From NCBI RefSeq assembly GCF_000685035.1, contig NZ_BAYB01000004.1, positions 62,001 through 126,000 of the forward strand: a stretch of DNA of 64,000 bases, in the 5' to 3' direction. The first letter of the stretch is position 1; each line of letters starts with the position of its first letter. The position numbers and the translations under genes were made by a program. Origin of the DNA: Paraburkholderia ferrariae NBRC 106233 (GTDB lineage Bacteria > Pseudomonadota > Gammaproteobacteria > Burkholderiales > Burkholderiaceae). The notes beneath the pieces are model-generated. The model made no database searches and was not told the DNA's origin. It saw only the letters and a program-made list of their open reading frames with translations. Shown piece by piece: positions 39,460-49,829 of this stretch.

Positions 39460-39514
39460 GATGGAATCCTTTGCGTGAGGGTGCCCGCGTTGCTTCGGGG
39501 CAGGGGGGGAAGGA

Positions 39515-39573
39515 CGGCGCGGCACCGTCACGAGGCGGGGGTCGTGCCCCTCGCGTGTAACGGTGCCGCGCCG
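39515..39573. repeat. Long GC-rich palindrome between ppiA and ppiB
   Basis: Perfect 14-base arms CGGCGCGGCACCGT and ACGGTGCCGCGCCG (39515-39528 and 39560-39573). Between them CACGAGGCGGGG and CCCCTCGCGTG can pair partly, giving an extended hairpin. It has no T-run on either side. It could slow or end transcription from ppiA, or stabilise the transcript. Confidence 0.6.
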
Positions 39574-39589
39574 TGCGACGAGAGGTGGA

Positions 39590-40177
39590 TTACTTGCCGA
39601 CGACGGTCGCCGACTCGATCACGATTGCCTTTTGCGGCACGTCGGACATCGGGCCGCGCGTGGTGGTGGGCGCCGCTTCGATCTTCTTCACGACGTCCAT
39701 GCCCTGCACGACCTTGCCGAACACCGCATAGCCGTTGCCGTCCGGATTCGGGTAGTCGAGGCCGGCGTTATCCACGGTATTGATGAAGAACTGCGCCGTT
39801 GCCGAATCGGGGTCGCTCGTGCGCGCCATCGCGATCGTGCCGGTCGCGTTCTTCAGGCCGTTCCTGCTTTCGAGCGGGATCGGCGCGCGCGTGGGCTTTT
39901 CGACGAAGCTCGTGGTGTAGCCGCCGCCCTGGATCATGAAGCCGCGAATCACGCGGTGGAAGATCGTGCCGCTGTACTGGCCGGACTTCACGTACTGGAG
40001 GAAGTTGTCCACGGTCTTCGGCGCCTTCTCGGGATAGAGTTCGACGCGAATGTCGCCTTCACTGGTCTTGAAGAGCACCTGCGGATGCGCGGCCTGCGAC
40101 GGGGAGGCCGATTGCGCAAAGGCGGGCGCGTTCGCGATCAGGGCGGCGCTGCCGAGCGCCAACATCAACCATTTCAT
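39590..40177 (-). CDS. ppiA: Periplasmic peptidyl-prolyl cis-trans isomerase PpiA
   Basis: A 195-residue cyclophilin with a signal peptide ([20 protein letters not shown], cleavage after AFA). Catalytic segments match Ppi[35 protein letters not shown] and [14 protein letters not shown]. It folds exported proteins. A long palindrome lies between it and ppiB. Confidence 0.93.
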   Translation of the reverse strand: MKWLMLALGSAALIANAPAFAQSASPSQAAHPQVLFKTSEGDIRVELYPEKAPKTVDNFLQYVKSGQYSGTIFHRVIRGFMIQGGGYTTSFVEKPTRAPIPLESRNGLKNATGTIAMARTSDPDSATAQFFINTVDNAGLDYPNPDGNGYAVFGKVVQGMDVVKKIEAAPTTTRGPMSDVPQKAIVIESATVVGK

Positions 40178-40246
40178 GAGTATCCTCGGAAAAGCGAAAA
40201 CAAGCGGGGAAACGTCGTGCGCCGCGCGGACCGCGCGCGGCGCGGC

Positions 40247-40957
40247 TTACTGCGACGGCGCCACGAAGGGCGGCATCGCGAGCGACCCGGACGGGCCGCC
40301 GAACTGGAACGCGGGACTGCTGATCACGGGCGAGGTGCTCGTGGCCGCGCCCGCGTCGCTTGCCGCCTCGGCCTGCGCGGCGCGCTTCTTTGCCGAGGGC
40401 GGCGGCGAGACGATCTTCTGGAGGTCGGCAAGGCGCTGCGGCGTGGTGCCGCTTGCGTGGCCGAGCGCGGTCGCGCGCCGATACGACGCATCGGCCATGC
40501 GCAGATACAGGTCGCCGAGATTTTCCCACGCGAGACCGTAGGACGGGTTCGCCTTCACCGCCGCTTCCAGCGCGGCGCGGGCGTCGTCGTAACGGCCTTC
40601 CTTCGCGTAGAGCGCGGCGAGGTTGTTGTACGGCTCGGGCAGTTCGGGGTAGGCCTCGGTGAGTTCGGTGAACGCCTCGATCGCGTCCTGGTCGCGGTTC
40701 AGGCGCGCAAGGATCGTGGCGCGCTTGAACTTTGCCTGCACGTCGCGCGGGTTCGACTTGATGCGCGCATCGAGCGCGTCGAGCGCGCTCGCCCAGTTGT
40801 GCTGCGCGATGGCGGTGTCCGCCCCGGGCGTTCCGTCCGTCGTCGCGGGGGGCAGCGCGAACGCGGCGCGCGCGCCGCCGAAAAGGAGCGCAACGCTTGC
40901 GAGCGCCGCTGCAGCAAGGGTCGCAGCGCGCGGCGTGCGGCCGCTGGATGGTTTCAT
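40247..40957 (-). CDS. Exported TPR protein
   Basis: A 236-residue protein starting MKPSSGRTPRAATLAAAALA, with a signal-peptide-like N-terminus. About residues 50-165 hold three to four TPR units (ASALDALDARIKSNPRDVQA, AIEAFTELTEAYPELPEPYN, RAALEAAVKANPSYGLAWEN). The tail is Ala/Pro/Ser-rich. It lies upstream of ppiA on the same strand and probably acts in envelope protein interaction. The specific partner is unknown. Confidence 0.8.
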   Translation of the reverse strand: MKPSSGRTPRAATLAAAALASVALLFGGARAAFALPPATTDGTPGADTAIAQHNWASALDALDARIKSNPRDVQAKFKRATILARLNRDQDAIEAFTELTEAYPELPEPYNNLAALYAKEGRYDDARAALEAAVKANPSYGLAWENLGDLYLRMADASYRRATALGHASGTTPQRLADLQKIVSPPPSAKKRAAQAEAASDAGAATSTSPVISSPAFQFGGPSGSLAMPPFVAPSQ

Positions 40958-41219
40958 AGGGTGAGGTCGCGGTGTTATACTCCGAGCCATTCTAACAAAA
41001 GGTCTGTGCGTTTTCGCCGCGTGCTTGATCCGGCACGGTCCTGCGGGTTTCCGCAGGTTTCTCCAGAGTCCGGGCACGCCGTGTGAAATGTCAGGCTGTC
41101 TTCGCCACTCGTGGCCGTCTCCGCCTCTATCGCAGCCTGAGTGCCCGCGGTGCGACACACCGCCCGGCCGCGATCGGCGCCGTCGCGGATTTTCTTCGGC
41201 CCACGTATCCTCCGTCTTT

Positions 41220-42617
41220 ATGGAAGCACTGCGCATCTACAACACGCTCGCGCGTGACAAGCAAGTTTTCGTGCCGCTCAAGCCCGGTGTCGTGCGCATG
41301 TACGTCTGCGGCATGACCGTGTACGACTACTGTCACGTGGGCCACGCGCGTGTGATGGTGGTGTTCGACGTCGTGCAGCGCTGGCTGCGCACGCTCGGCT
41401 ACGACGTGACCTACGTGCGCAACATCACCGACATCGACGACAAGATCATCCGTCGCGCCGTGGAGAACGGCGAGACCATCAAGGCGCTCACCGACCGCTT
41501 CATCGACGCGCTGCACGAAGACGCGGACGCGCTCGGCATCGCGCGCCCCGACCACGAGCCGCGCGCGACGCAGTACATCCCGCAGATGCTCGACATGATC
41601 GGCGCGCTCGAGCGCAACGGCTATGCGTACCAGGGCTCGGATGGCGACGTGAACTACGCCGTGCGCAAGTTCGCGAACTATGGCGCGCTCTCGGGCAAGT
41701 CGATCGAAGACCTGCGCGCGGGCGAACGTGTGGCGGCGAACGATGCCAAGCAGGATCCGCTTGACTTCGTCCTGTGGAAACAGGCAAAACCGGAAGAGCC
41801 TGCGGACACGAGCTGGGATTCGGCATACGGGCGCGGCCGGCCCGGCTGGCACATCGAATGCTCGGCCATGGGCTGCACGTTGCTCGGCGAACATTTCGAC
41901 ATTCACGGCGGTGGCCAGGACCTGCAGTTTCCGCACCACGAGAACGAAATTGCGCAGAGCGAAGGGGCGACGGGCGAGAAGTTCGTCAACTACTGGATGC
42001 ACAACGGTTTCGTGAATATCGATAACGAGAAGATGTCGAAGTCGCTCGGCAACTTCTTCACGATCCGCGAAGTGCTTGCGAAGTACGACGCCGAAGTGGT
42101 GCGCTTTTTTATGGCGCGCGCACACTATCGTTCGCCGCTAAATTACAGCGACGTGCATCTCGACGATGCGCGCAACGCGCTCACGCGTCTTTACACGGCG
42201 CTCAAGGACGTGACGCCCGATGCGGGCGAGCTCGACTGGAGCGAGCCGTATGCGCAGCGTTTTCGCGCGGCGATGAACGACGACTTCAACACGCCGGTGG
42301 CGATTGCCGTGCTGTTCGAACTCGCCACCGAGGTGAACCGCACGCGCGACGCCGTGCTCGCGCGCCAGCTGCAGCGTCTTGCGCGCGTGATCGGCCTGCT
42401 CGTGCGCGAGCCGCGCGTGTTCCTGCAGCAGGGGGCGGGTGCAGACGAGGCCGGGGCGCTCGACGTTGGCGCGGTCGAAGCGAAGATCGCCGCGCGTCTT
42501 GCCGCCAAGCAGGCGAAGCAGTATGCGGAGGCGGACCGGATCCGGGCCGAGCTGCTCGAAGCCGGTGTTGCGCTCGAAGACAAACCGGGCGGATTGACGG
42601 AGTGGCGCCGCGTCTGA
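41220..42617 (+). CDS. cysS: Cysteinyl-tRNA synthetase
   Basis: A 465-residue class I synthetase. HVGHAR (HIGH-type, about 40-45) and EKMSKS (about 274) are present, as are Cys/His zinc ligands around YVCGMTVYD and [10 protein letters not shown]. The C-terminal helical domain ends in a DALR-like segment ([20 protein letters not shown]). The start [10 protein letters not shown] matches the family; an upstream in-frame stretch is not conserved-looking. Confidence 0.95.
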   Translation: MEALRIYNTLARDKQVFVPLKPGVVRMYVCGMTVYDYCHVGHARVMVVFDVVQRWLRTLGYDVTYVRNITDIDDKIIRRAVENGETIKALTDRFIDALHEDADALGIARPDHEPRATQYIPQMLDMIGALERNGYAYQGSDGDVNYAVRKFANYGALSGKSIEDLRAGERVAANDAKQDPLDFVLWKQAKPEEPADTSWDSAYGRGRPGWHIECSAMGCTLLGEHFDIHGGGQDLQFPHHENEIAQSEGATGEKFVNYWMHNGFVNIDNEKMSKSLGNFFTIREVLAKYDAEVVRFFMARAHYRSPLNYSDVHLDDARNALTRLYTALKDVTPDAGELDWSEPYAQRFRAAMNDDFNTPVAIAVLFELATEVNRTRDAVLARQLQRLARVIGLLVREPRVFLQQGAGADEAGALDVGAVEAKIAARLAAKQAKQYAEADRIRAELLEAGVALEDKPGGLTEWRRV

Positions 42618-42662
42618 GCGGCTGATTCCAACCACTAATCGATTCGCGAGGCAGGAGGCAGG

Positions 42663-43682
42663 ATGGCAATGGCCACGAAGACGCAGGCCAGGCGGTCTGC
42701 GTCGCTAACGGGCGCGGCAGCGGGCAGGCGCACGGCGCGCGGCACGGCTGCGGCGCAGGTTGCGAATGCGGCAAAAACGGCAAAGAGCGGGCTCGACGGC
42801 AAGACGGCGCCGGGCGAGCGCACTGCCGCGAAACTGGCGAAAAGCGCGACGAAGGGCGTGGCGAAAAGCGACGCGAAGACCAATGGCGCAGCGCGGCCCG
42901 CACCGAAAGCGGCAAGCGCGAAATCGGCACGCACGAAGGCCAATGGCGTGCACGTCGCGCTCGATGCCGAAGCGCTGCATGCCGTGCCCGCAGTGCAGCC
43001 CGACGGCGCGGCCACGCTCGATGCGGCGGAGCGTGCCGCGGCATCGTCCGGCGCGCTCGAACTCGAACTCGAAGTGCAGCGCCCCGATTACTGGGAGCGT
43101 GCCTGCGCCGATCTCGTCAAGCGCGACCGCATCCTCAAGAAACTGATTCCGAAGTTCGGCCCCGTGCATCTGTTGAGCCGCGACGATCCGTTCGTCACGC
43201 TCGCGCGCTCGGTGGTCGGCCAGCAGGTTTCCACGGCCGCGGCCCAGGCGCTCTGGCGGCGCGTGGAAGATGCGTGTCCGAAGCTCGTGCCGCAACAGTT
43301 CCTCAAGCTCGGCCACGAAAAGCTCGCCGCGTGCGGGCTCTCGAAGCGCAAGACGGAGTACATCCTCGATCTCGCGCAGCACTTCGTTTCGGGTGCGCTG
43401 CACGTGGGCAAATGGACCTCGATGGACGACGAAGCCGTGATCGCGGAGCTCACGCAGATCCGCGGCATCGGCCGCTGGACCGCGGAGATGTTCCTGATCT
43501 TCAACCTCGCGCGCCCGAACGTGCTGCCGCTCGACGACCTCGGCCTCATCCGCGCAATCAGCGTCAACTATTTCAGCGGCGAGCCGGTCACGCGCAGCGA
43601 GGCGCGCGAAGTGGCCGCCAACTGGGAGCCGTGGCGCACCGTCGCAACCTGGTACATGTGGCGCAGCCTCGAGCCCGCCTGA
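42663..43682 (+). CDS. HhH-GPD DNA glycosylase (AlkA/3-methyladenine type) with long basic N-terminus
   Basis: A 339-residue protein. The C-terminal 210 residues are an HhH-GPD glycosylase fold (VARSVVGQQVSTAAAQ in related form, LTQIRGIGRWTAEMFLIF, LPLDDLGLIRAI with catalytic-type Asp). It removes alkylated bases. The first 125 residues are Ala/Lys-rich, histone-like and low in complexity, which is unusual in length for this family. Start at 42663 follows GAGGCAGGAGG. It follows cysS by 45 bases. Confidence 0.85.
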   Translation: MAMATKTQARRSASLTGAAAGRRTARGTAAAQVANAAKTAKSGLDGKTAPGERTAAKLAKSATKGVAKSDAKTNGAARPAPKAASAKSARTKANGVHVALDAEALHAVPAVQPDGAATLDAAERAAASSGALELELEVQRPDYWERACADLVKRDRILKKLIPKFGPVHLLSRDDPFVTLARSVVGQQVSTAAAQALWRRVEDACPKLVPQQFLKLGHEKLAACGLSKRKTEYILDLAQHFVSGALHVGKWTSMDDEAVIAELTQIRGIGRWTAEMFLIFNLARPNVLPLDDLGLIRAISVNYFSGEPVTRSEAREVAANWEPWRTVATWYMWRSLEPA

Positions 43683-43901
43683 GCGGCGCGGGCGGGTTTC
43701 GCCGCGGCTTGCCGTGACCCGTCGCGATCCGTCGCGGGCCGCCGGGCGGGCGCCGTGCTGATTTTGCCCCTAATTTGAACCTCCCGGAGTCGCCCGAGGC
43801 TTTGGCTATCGACTGTGCTTGACCGATAGATCAGAGGCGATTTCGACGCTGCCAGTCGCGGTTAGAATACGCGCTGCCGGTAAGTGCAAGGATTCCACCA
43901 C

Positions 43902-44873
43902 ATGAAAACCACGTTTCTGGATTTCGAACAGCCGATCGCTGAACTCGAAGCGAAAATCGAAGAACTGCGCTTTGTTCAGGACGATTCGGCCGTCGATATT
44001 TCGGAAGAGATCGACCGGCTCTCGAAGAAGAGCCAGCAGCTCACGAAGGACCTCTACGCGAATCTGAGCCCGTGGCAGGTCTCGCAGATCGCGCGCCATC
44101 CGCAGCGCCCGTACACGCTCGACTACGTGCACGAACTCTTCACCGACTTTCACGAACTGCATGGCGACCGCTCGTATGCGGACGATCTGTCGATCGTGGG
44201 CGGCCTCGCGCGCTTTAACGGCCAGGCCTGCATGGTGCTCGGCCAGCAAAAGGGCCGCGACACGAAAGAGCGCGCCGCGCGCAACTTCGGCATGCCGCGC
44301 CCCGAAGGCTATCGCAAGGCCGAGCGCCTGATGCGTCTTGCCGAGAAGTTCGGCCTGCCGATCTTCTCGTTCGTCGACACGCCGGGCGCGTACCCCGGCA
44401 TCGGCGCGGAAGAACGCGGCCAGTCGGAGGCGATCGGCCATAATCTCTATGTGATGGCCGAGCTCAAGACGCCGATCATCACGACGGTGATCGGCGAAGG
44501 CGGTTCGGGCGGCGCGCTTGCGATCGCCGTGGCCGACACGGTGCTGATGCTGCAGTTCTCCACCTACTCGGTGATCTCGCCGGAAGGCTGCGCGGCGATC
44601 CTGTGGAAGAGCGGCGCGAAGGCGCCGGAAGCCGCGGAAGCGCTCGGCCTGACCGCGCATCGCCTGAAGGCGCTGGGCCTCATCGACAAGATCGTCAACG
44701 AGCCGCTTGGCGGCGCGCATCGCGATCCGAAGGGCATGGCCGCGCTGCTGCGCCGTGCGCTTTCCGACTCGCTGCGCCAGTTCCAGGGCATGAGCATTGC
44801 CGACCTGAAGGAGCGCCGCTTCGAGCGCCTGATGGCCTACGGCAAATTCAAGGAAACGACGCCGGGCGCGTAA
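43902..44873 (+). CDS. accA: Acetyl-CoA carboxylase carboxyltransferase subunit alpha
   Basis: A 323-residue protein starting [20 protein letters not shown]. It carries the carboxyltransferase fold ([60 protein letters not shown]). With AccD it transfers CO2 from biotin to acetyl-CoA in fatty acid synthesis. Length is normal. It precedes tilS by 43 bases. Confidence 0.96.
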   Translation: MKTTFLDFEQPIAELEAKIEELRFVQDDSAVDISEEIDRLSKKSQQLTKDLYANLSPWQVSQIARHPQRPYTLDYVHELFTDFHELHGDRSYADDLSIVGGLARFNGQACMVLGQQKGRDTKERAARNFGMPRPEGYRKAERLMRLAEKFGLPIFSFVDTPGAYPGIGAEERGQSEAIGHNLYVMAELKTPIITTVIGEGGSGGALAIAVADTVLMLQFSTYSVISPEGCAAILWKSGAKAPEAAEALGLTAHRLKALGLIDKIVNEPLGGAHRDPKGMAALLRRALSDSLRQFQGMSIADLKERRFERLMAYGKFKETTPGA

Positions 44874-44916
44874 CGCCTCGCGTCTGACCGAGGGGCGCGC
44901 GAGCGCCTTCCCCTCA

Positions 44917-46350
44917 GTGAACGCCCATTCCGATTCCGACGCCGAGCGCATCGTTCTCGATGCGCTCGGCGTCGTGCTTTCCACGCTGCCCGACGACAGC
45001 CGCATTGCGATTGCCTATAGCGGCGGCCTCGACTCGTCCGTGCTGCTCGATGCGGCCGTGCGGGCGGCCGGCGCGTCGCGCTGCGTGGCGCTGCACGTGC
45101 ATCACGGCCTGAGCCCGAATGCCGATGCCTGGCTCCTGCATTGCGCGGCGACGGCGCGCGCGCTGGGCGTGCGCTTCGACGCGCAGCGCGTGCAGGTCGC
45201 GCCGGCTGCGGCCGCTGCCGCTGGCGTGGAGGCGGCGGCGCGCGACGCGCGCTATCTTGCGCTCGAAACGATGTGTGCCACTCACGGCGCGCAGTCGCTG
45301 TGGCTCGCGCAGCATGCCGACGATCAGGCCGAGACGGTGCTGCTGCAGTTGCTGCGCGGCGCGGGTCTCGCGGGGCTGGCGGCGATGGCGCCGGCGCGCG
45401 CGCCGGCAGCAGGCGTGCCGCGCGTGCGGCCGCTGCTCGCCTTGTTGCGCGCGCAACTGGAGCAGTACGCGAGTGCGCACGACGTGCGCTGGATCGAAGA
45501 CGAATCCAATGCCGATACGCGCTACGCCCGCAACGCGCTGCGCCACGACGTGATGCCTGCACTGAGCGCGCATTTCCCCGGCTTTCGCGACACGCTCGCG
45601 CGCACGGCGGTGCACGCGGCTTCGGCGCAGCGCTTGCTCGACGCGCTTGCGCAGATCGACATCGCGCCGATCGCGACCGGCGCCGACGGCAAGTCGCTTG
45701 CGCACGAACCCCTGCTCGCGCTCGACGACGAACGGGCGCTCAACGTGCTGCGCTACTGGATGCGCACGCTCGGCCTGCCGGCGGCTTCGAGCGCACGCAT
45801 GGCCGACGCGTTGCGCCAGTTGCGCGAAATCGCGCGAAGAGAGTCTGCGAACGCGGGCGACCATGCGCTGCGTGTCGATCATGCGGGGTGGCGCCTGCGT
45901 TGTTATCGCGGCGCGATTTTCTGGGAGAAGGTGCGCGAGACCGAAGCGCCGCGCGCGGCGCGCCCGCCGGTCGAACTGCTCTGGCGCGGCGAGGAAGTCT
46001 GGCGTCTGCCGGGCTGGCGCGGCTCCTTTGTCTTCGCCCATGCCGATGGAGGCGACCCCGACGCGGTGCCCGAAGCGCTGCTGACCCGCGCGCCGCTCGT
46101 GGCGCGCGAACGCAGCGGGGGAGAGCGCGTGCGGGATGCCGGAGCGAGCGTGAGCCGCACGCTCAAGCACGTGTTCCAGGCGCACGGCATTCCCGTATGG
46201 GAGCGCGACGTGCCGCTTCTCTACAGCGGCGAGACGCTGCTGTTCGTTCCGCACGTCGGTGTGAATCGCGCGGCGTTTCCCGATTGGGACGATGCCCCTG
46301 GCGGGCACTGGCGCCGCATTGAATGGCGCGAGGATTTGCTGATCGCCTGA
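44917..46350 (+). CDS. tilS: tRNA(Ile)-lysidine synthase
   Basis: A 477-residue protein with a GTG start. The PP-loop SGGLDSSV lies near residue 36. Further TilS segments are HVHHGLSPNADAW, HADDQAETVLLQLLRGAG and RWIEDESNADTRYARN. It converts C34 of the AUA-reading tRNA to lysidine. A C-terminal TilS domain is visible to the end (LKHVFQAHGIPVWERD). Complete. Confidence 0.94.
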   Translation: MNAHSDSDAERIVLDALGVVLSTLPDDSRIAIAYSGGLDSSVLLDAAVRAAGASRCVALHVHHGLSPNADAWLLHCAATARALGVRFDAQRVQVAPAAAAAAGVEAAARDARYLALETMCATHGAQSLWLAQHADDQAETVLLQLLRGAGLAGLAAMAPARAPAAGVPRVRPLLALLRAQLEQYASAHDVRWIEDESNADTRYARNALRHDVMPALSAHFPGFRDTLARTAVHAASAQRLLDALAQIDIAPIATGADGKSLAHEPLLALDDERALNVLRYWMRTLGLPAASSARMADALRQLREIARRESANAGDHALRVDHAGWRLRCYRGAIFWEKVRETEAPRAARPPVELLWRGEEVWRLPGWRGSFVFAHADGGDPDAVPEALLTRAPLVARERSGGERVRDAGASVSRTLKHVFQAHGIPVWERDVPLLYSGETLLFVPHVGVNRAAFPDWDDAPGGHWRRIEWREDLLIA

Positions 46351-46946
46351 GGGTGCGAATGTTCGAGCCCGATTTTCTTGAGGATATCGGGCGTAAATGC
46401 GCAATAAGGGTTCAATCGATAAGCCCATTTCGCGCAAATCCTTGCTGCACAAGCCTTTTTGGCCCGCGCTCGCCCAATTTCGGCTTGTAATTTTGGCCCC
46501 GATCGGGTAGGGTATTTCGTTTGCCCAGCCCGTTTCTTCGCATTCACGGTGCCGCCAAAAGCAGCGCCGATGTGGCGTGCGCGTTGGTTTCGAATGCCGC
46601 GTCTTAAGTGTCCCAAGCATCCTGCGCATCTTAAGCAGGCGGTATCCGGCAACGCCCAGCCATAGTCACGCAACAGCCAAGCCACAGCGCGGCGTTTCCT
46701 TCGGCTCTCGAGCGTCTCTCAAAGACCTCTTGAAGTTTCGCAAGGATCGGTTGCAGGAATGTCGTCGCGGGGCGAGTGAAGTGTCGCGTCGCGCGCGTAC
46801 CTGAGCGCAGCTGGCCGCACCTTCACCGGCGGGCAAATCCGCGCGTGCTGCACGCGCTAAAGCGTTGTTGCCGCCGTGGCATCGCGTCCTCGGGCGGCGC
46901 CGTTTTCAGTGCGCCAGCGCGGTAACATCTCCAGTTCAGAACGACA
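46351..46946. promoter_or_regulatory. Intergenic region upstream of lysC
   Basis: 596 bases without a supported gene. It is partly AT-richer than the flanks (about 46370-46540). Frames on both strands lack recognisable families. It probably contains the lysC promoter and leader; no known riboswitch pattern was matched by eye. Confidence 0.35.
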
Positions 46947-48197
46947 ATGGCACTCATCGTACACAAATACGGCGGCACCTCGATGGGCTCGGTCGAGCGC
47001 ATCAAGAACGTTGCCAAACGCGTTGCCAAATGGCACAAGGCGGGCCACAAGATGGTCGTCGTGCCCTCGGCGATGTCCGGCGAAACCAACCGTCTGCTCG
47101 GTCTCGCGAAAGAGCTTTCGCCCCAGCCGAACCCGCGCGAACTCGACATGATTGCCTCGACCGGCGAACAGGTCAGCGTCGGCCTCCTGTCGATCGCGCT
47201 GCAGGAAGCCGGCGTCGATGCGATCAGCTACACCGGCTGGCAGGTCCCGGTCAAAACCGATAGCTCCTTCACCAAGGCGCGCATCAACGAGATCGACGGC
47301 GAGCGCGTGCTGGCCGATCTCGACGCGGGCAAGGTGGTCGTGATCACGGGCTTCCAGGGCATCGACCCCGAAGGCCACATCACGACGCTCGGCCGCGGCG
47401 GCTCGGACACCTCGGCGGTCGCGGTGGCCGCCGCGCTGAAGGCCGACGAATGCCTCATCTATACCGACGTGGACGGCGTCTACACGACCGACCCGCGCGT
47501 GGTGGACGACGCGCGCCGGCTCGACCGCATTACCTTCGAAGAGATGCTGGAAATGGCCAGCCTCGGCTCGAAGGTGCTGCAGATCCGCTCGGTGGAATTC
47601 GCGGGCAAGTATCAGGTGAAGACGCGTGTGCTCTCCAGCCTGACCGACCCGATGATGGACCTCGCCGAAGAAATGAAGTCGGGCACCCTGATTACTTTTG
47701 AAGAAGACGACACCATGGAAAAAGCAGTCATTTCGGGTATCGCGTTCCAGCGCGACGAGGCCCGCATCGCCGTGATGGGCGTGCCCGACAAGCCGGGTAT
47801 CGCGTATCAGATCCTCGGCCCGGTGGCGGACGCGAACATCGATGTCGACATGATCATCCAGAACCAGAGCGTGGCCGGCAAGACCGACTTCACGTTCACG
47901 GTGCCGCGCGGCGACTACCAGCGCGCCATGGATGTGCTCAACAACCAGGTGAAGGGCCACGTGAGCGCCGAACAGGTGCTGGGCGACCCGAAGGTGTCGA
48001 AGGTTTCCGTGGTGGGCGTGGGCATGCGTTCGCACGTGGGCGTGGCGAGCAAGATGTTCCGCACGCTCTCGGAAGAGGGCATCAACATCCAGATGATCTC
48101 GACCTCGGAAATCAAGATCTCGGTGCTGATCGACGAGAAGTACATGGAGCTCGCCGTGCGCGCGTTGCATAAGGCGTTCGATCTCGAACACGCCTGA
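46947..48197 (+). CDS. lysC: Aspartate kinase
   Basis: A 416-residue kinase for the first step of Lys, Met and Thr synthesis. The N-terminal kinase domain has KYGGTSMGS (about 7-15), GFQGIDPEGHITTLGRGGSD and TDVDGVYTTDPR. Two ACT-type regulatory domains follow (about 265-410), where ISTSEIKISVLID is typical of feedback-sensitive enzymes. Length and order are normal. Confidence 0.96.
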   Translation: MALIVHKYGGTSMGSVERIKNVAKRVAKWHKAGHKMVVVPSAMSGETNRLLGLAKELSPQPNPRELDMIASTGEQVSVGLLSIALQEAGVDAISYTGWQVPVKTDSSFTKARINEIDGERVLADLDAGKVVVITGFQGIDPEGHITTLGRGGSDTSAVAVAAALKADECLIYTDVDGVYTTDPRVVDDARRLDRITFEEMLEMASLGSKVLQIRSVEFAGKYQVKTRVLSSLTDPMMDLAEEMKSGTLITFEEDDTMEKAVISGIAFQRDEARIAVMGVPDKPGIAYQILGPVADANIDVDMIIQNQSVAGKTDFTFTVPRGDYQRAMDVLNNQVKGHVSAEQVLGDPKVSKVSVVGVGMRSHVGVASKMFRTLSEEGINIQMISTSEIKISVLIDEKYMELAVRALHKAFDLEHA

Positions 48198-48370
48198 AGC
48201 GTGACGCGCGCGTGACAGGTTTTACCGGTTTTGGGGCGCAGTGCGCAGCGGTTATGGCGCACTTGCAGAAAAGACTGCAAAAAATGCGTCTCAAAAATTG
48301 ACCGGAACGCGCTAACCCGCTATTATCTTGGCTTCGTCGCGCTGCCTCCCTGGTGCGAGCGAAATTTTCG

Positions 48371-48464
48371 GGAGACGTGGCCGAGAGGTCGAAGGCACTC
48401 CCCTGCTAAGGGAGCATCTGGGCCAAAACCTGGATCGAGGGTTCGAATCCCTCCGTCTCCGCCA
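48371..48464 (+). tRNA. tRNA-Ser, anticodon GCU
   Basis: The acceptor arms GGAGACG and CGTCTCC pair fully, followed by G and an encoded CCA. The anticodon loop CTGCTAA gives anticodon GCU. The long variable arm (ATCTGGGCCAAAACCTGGAT region) and T-loop GGTTCGAATCC are typical of tRNA-Ser. Length is 94 bases. An integrase gene starts 160 bases downstream, so the 3' end is the probable attachment site of the right-hand island. Confidence 0.96.
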
Positions 48465-48503
48465 GGAGCACCCCCCGGGGCATTCCACAATGTCCCGGAC
48501 CAG

Positions 48504-48542
48504 ACCCCGGAAGGCTGCCACATGGGCCTTCCGGGGTTTTTT
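48504..48542 (+). terminator. Intrinsic terminator downstream of tRNA-Ser
   Basis: A 12-base stem (ACCCCGGAAGGC with GCCTTCCGGGGT) with a ten-base loop, followed by a run of T residues. It ends the tRNA transcript and lies between the tRNA and the island integrase. Confidence 0.9.
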
Positions 48543-48623
48543 CTTGTGCCGGACCTTCCCGCTCCATACCTCCCGATTGCAACCAGAAGTATGGGTAGTA
48601 GTATGGGTACAGAGGAGGTCGCC

Positions 48624-49829
48624 ATGAGCACAAACCCGCGTTCCATCCACCGTCTTTCGGCGCTCGGCGTCGCGCGCCTGAAGAAGCCAGGCCACTACTG
48701 CGACGGTGGTGGTCTGTACCTTCAGGTATCGGTGGCGCGTACGCGCTCATGGGTCTACCGCTTCCGGCGCGAGGGACGGTTGCGCGAGATGGGCCTGGGC
48801 CCACTGCATGTCATCTCGCTTGCCGACGCACGCGAACTCGCCGCGCGCTGTCGCAGGATGCTGTTTGAGGGCGTCGATCCGATCGAGGCCCGCCGTGCCG
48901 AGCGGGCGCAGCAGCTCGCGACCGCAGCGCGCAGCCGGACATTTGATGAATGCACCAAGGCATTTATCAAGGCAAACCGTGCAGGGTGGAAGAACGAAAA
49001 GCATGTCGCGCAGTGGGAGAACACGCTGGCCACCTATGCGTCACCTATCATTGGATCGCTTCCCGCACGGGACATCGAAACGGCGCTCATCGTGAGCGTG
49101 CTCGAGCCGATCTGGCGGACGAAGCCCGAGACGGCCAGTCGTGTGCGCGGAAGAATTGAGTCGGTGCTCGACTGGGCCACTGTGCACTGCTACCGCGAAG
49201 GGGAGAACCCCGCACGGTGGAAAGGTCACCTCGACAAGATCCTGCCTGCACGCACAAAAGTACGGAAGGTCCAGCACCATGCCGCTTTGCCGTACAAGGA
49301 ATCGGCAGCCTTCATGAAGGCACTGCGGACGCAGGACGGGCTCGCTGCACGGGCGCTCGAACTGCTCATCCTGACCGCAGCCAGGACAAACGAGGTCATT
49401 GGTGCGGTCCGCGATGAATTCGATCTGGATGCGGCTACATGGACGGTGCCGGCAGATCGGATGAAGGCCGAACGGGCACACCGGATTCCGCTGTCTGGTT
49501 GCGCGCTTGCACTGGTGCGCAGGCTGCTTGAAGAGGCGGACGGTGACCTGGTGTTTCCGGGCGCGAAGAAGGGCAGGCCGCTGTCGAACATGGCCATGCT
49601 CACGGTTCTGCGCCGGATGAAACGCACGGGCCTCACCGTGCATGGTTTTCGCTCGACATTCCGTGACTGGGCGGCGGAATGCACGACCTATCCCAACGAG
49701 ATGGCGGAGATGGCGTTGGCGCACACCGTGGACGACAAGGTTGAGGCCGCCTATCGCCGCGGCGACATGTTCCAGCGGCGCAGACAGATGATGGACGACT
49801 GGGCGGCTTTCTGTGCGGTGAAGGGGTAG
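48624..49829 (+). CDS. P4-type tyrosine integrase of the tRNA-Ser island
   Basis: A 401-residue integrase starting at MSTNPRSIHRLSALGVARLK behind AGAGGAGG; longer in-frame starts would run back through the tRNA. The first 90 residues form the arm-binding domain of the P4 family (HYCDGGGLYLQVSVARTRSW). The catalytic part shows Arg in TAARTNEVIGA, HGFRSTFRDWA (HxxR) and ALAHTVDDKVEAAYRRGD (His and Tyr). All residues are present, so the enzyme looks active. Position and family match insertion at a tRNA 3' end. Confidence 0.94.
   Translation: MSTNPRSIHRLSALGVARLKKPGHYCDGGGLYLQVSVARTRSWVYRFRREGRLREMGLGPLHVISLADARELAARCRRMLFEGVDPIEARRAERAQQLATAARSRTFDECTKAFIKANRAGWKNEKHVAQWENTLATYASPIIGSLPARDIETALIVSVLEPIWRTKPETASRVRGRIESVLDWATVHCYREGENPARWKGHLDKILPARTKVRKVQHHAALPYKESAAFMKALRTQDGLAARALELLILTAARTNEVIGAVRDEFDLDAATWTVPADRMKAERAHRIPLSGCALALVRRLLEEADGDLVFPGAKKGRPLSNMAMLTVLRRMKRTGLTVHGFRSTFRDWAAECTTYPNEMAEMALAHTVDDKVEAAYRRGDMFQRRRQMMDDWAAFCAVKG

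Noticed and set aside
39563..41086. 507-codon frame across ppiA and the TPR gene
   Set aside because: Antisense shadow of two well-supported genes.
44914..46629. 571-codon frame opposite tilS
   Set aside because: Antisense of a complete tilS; Arg-rich and without motifs.
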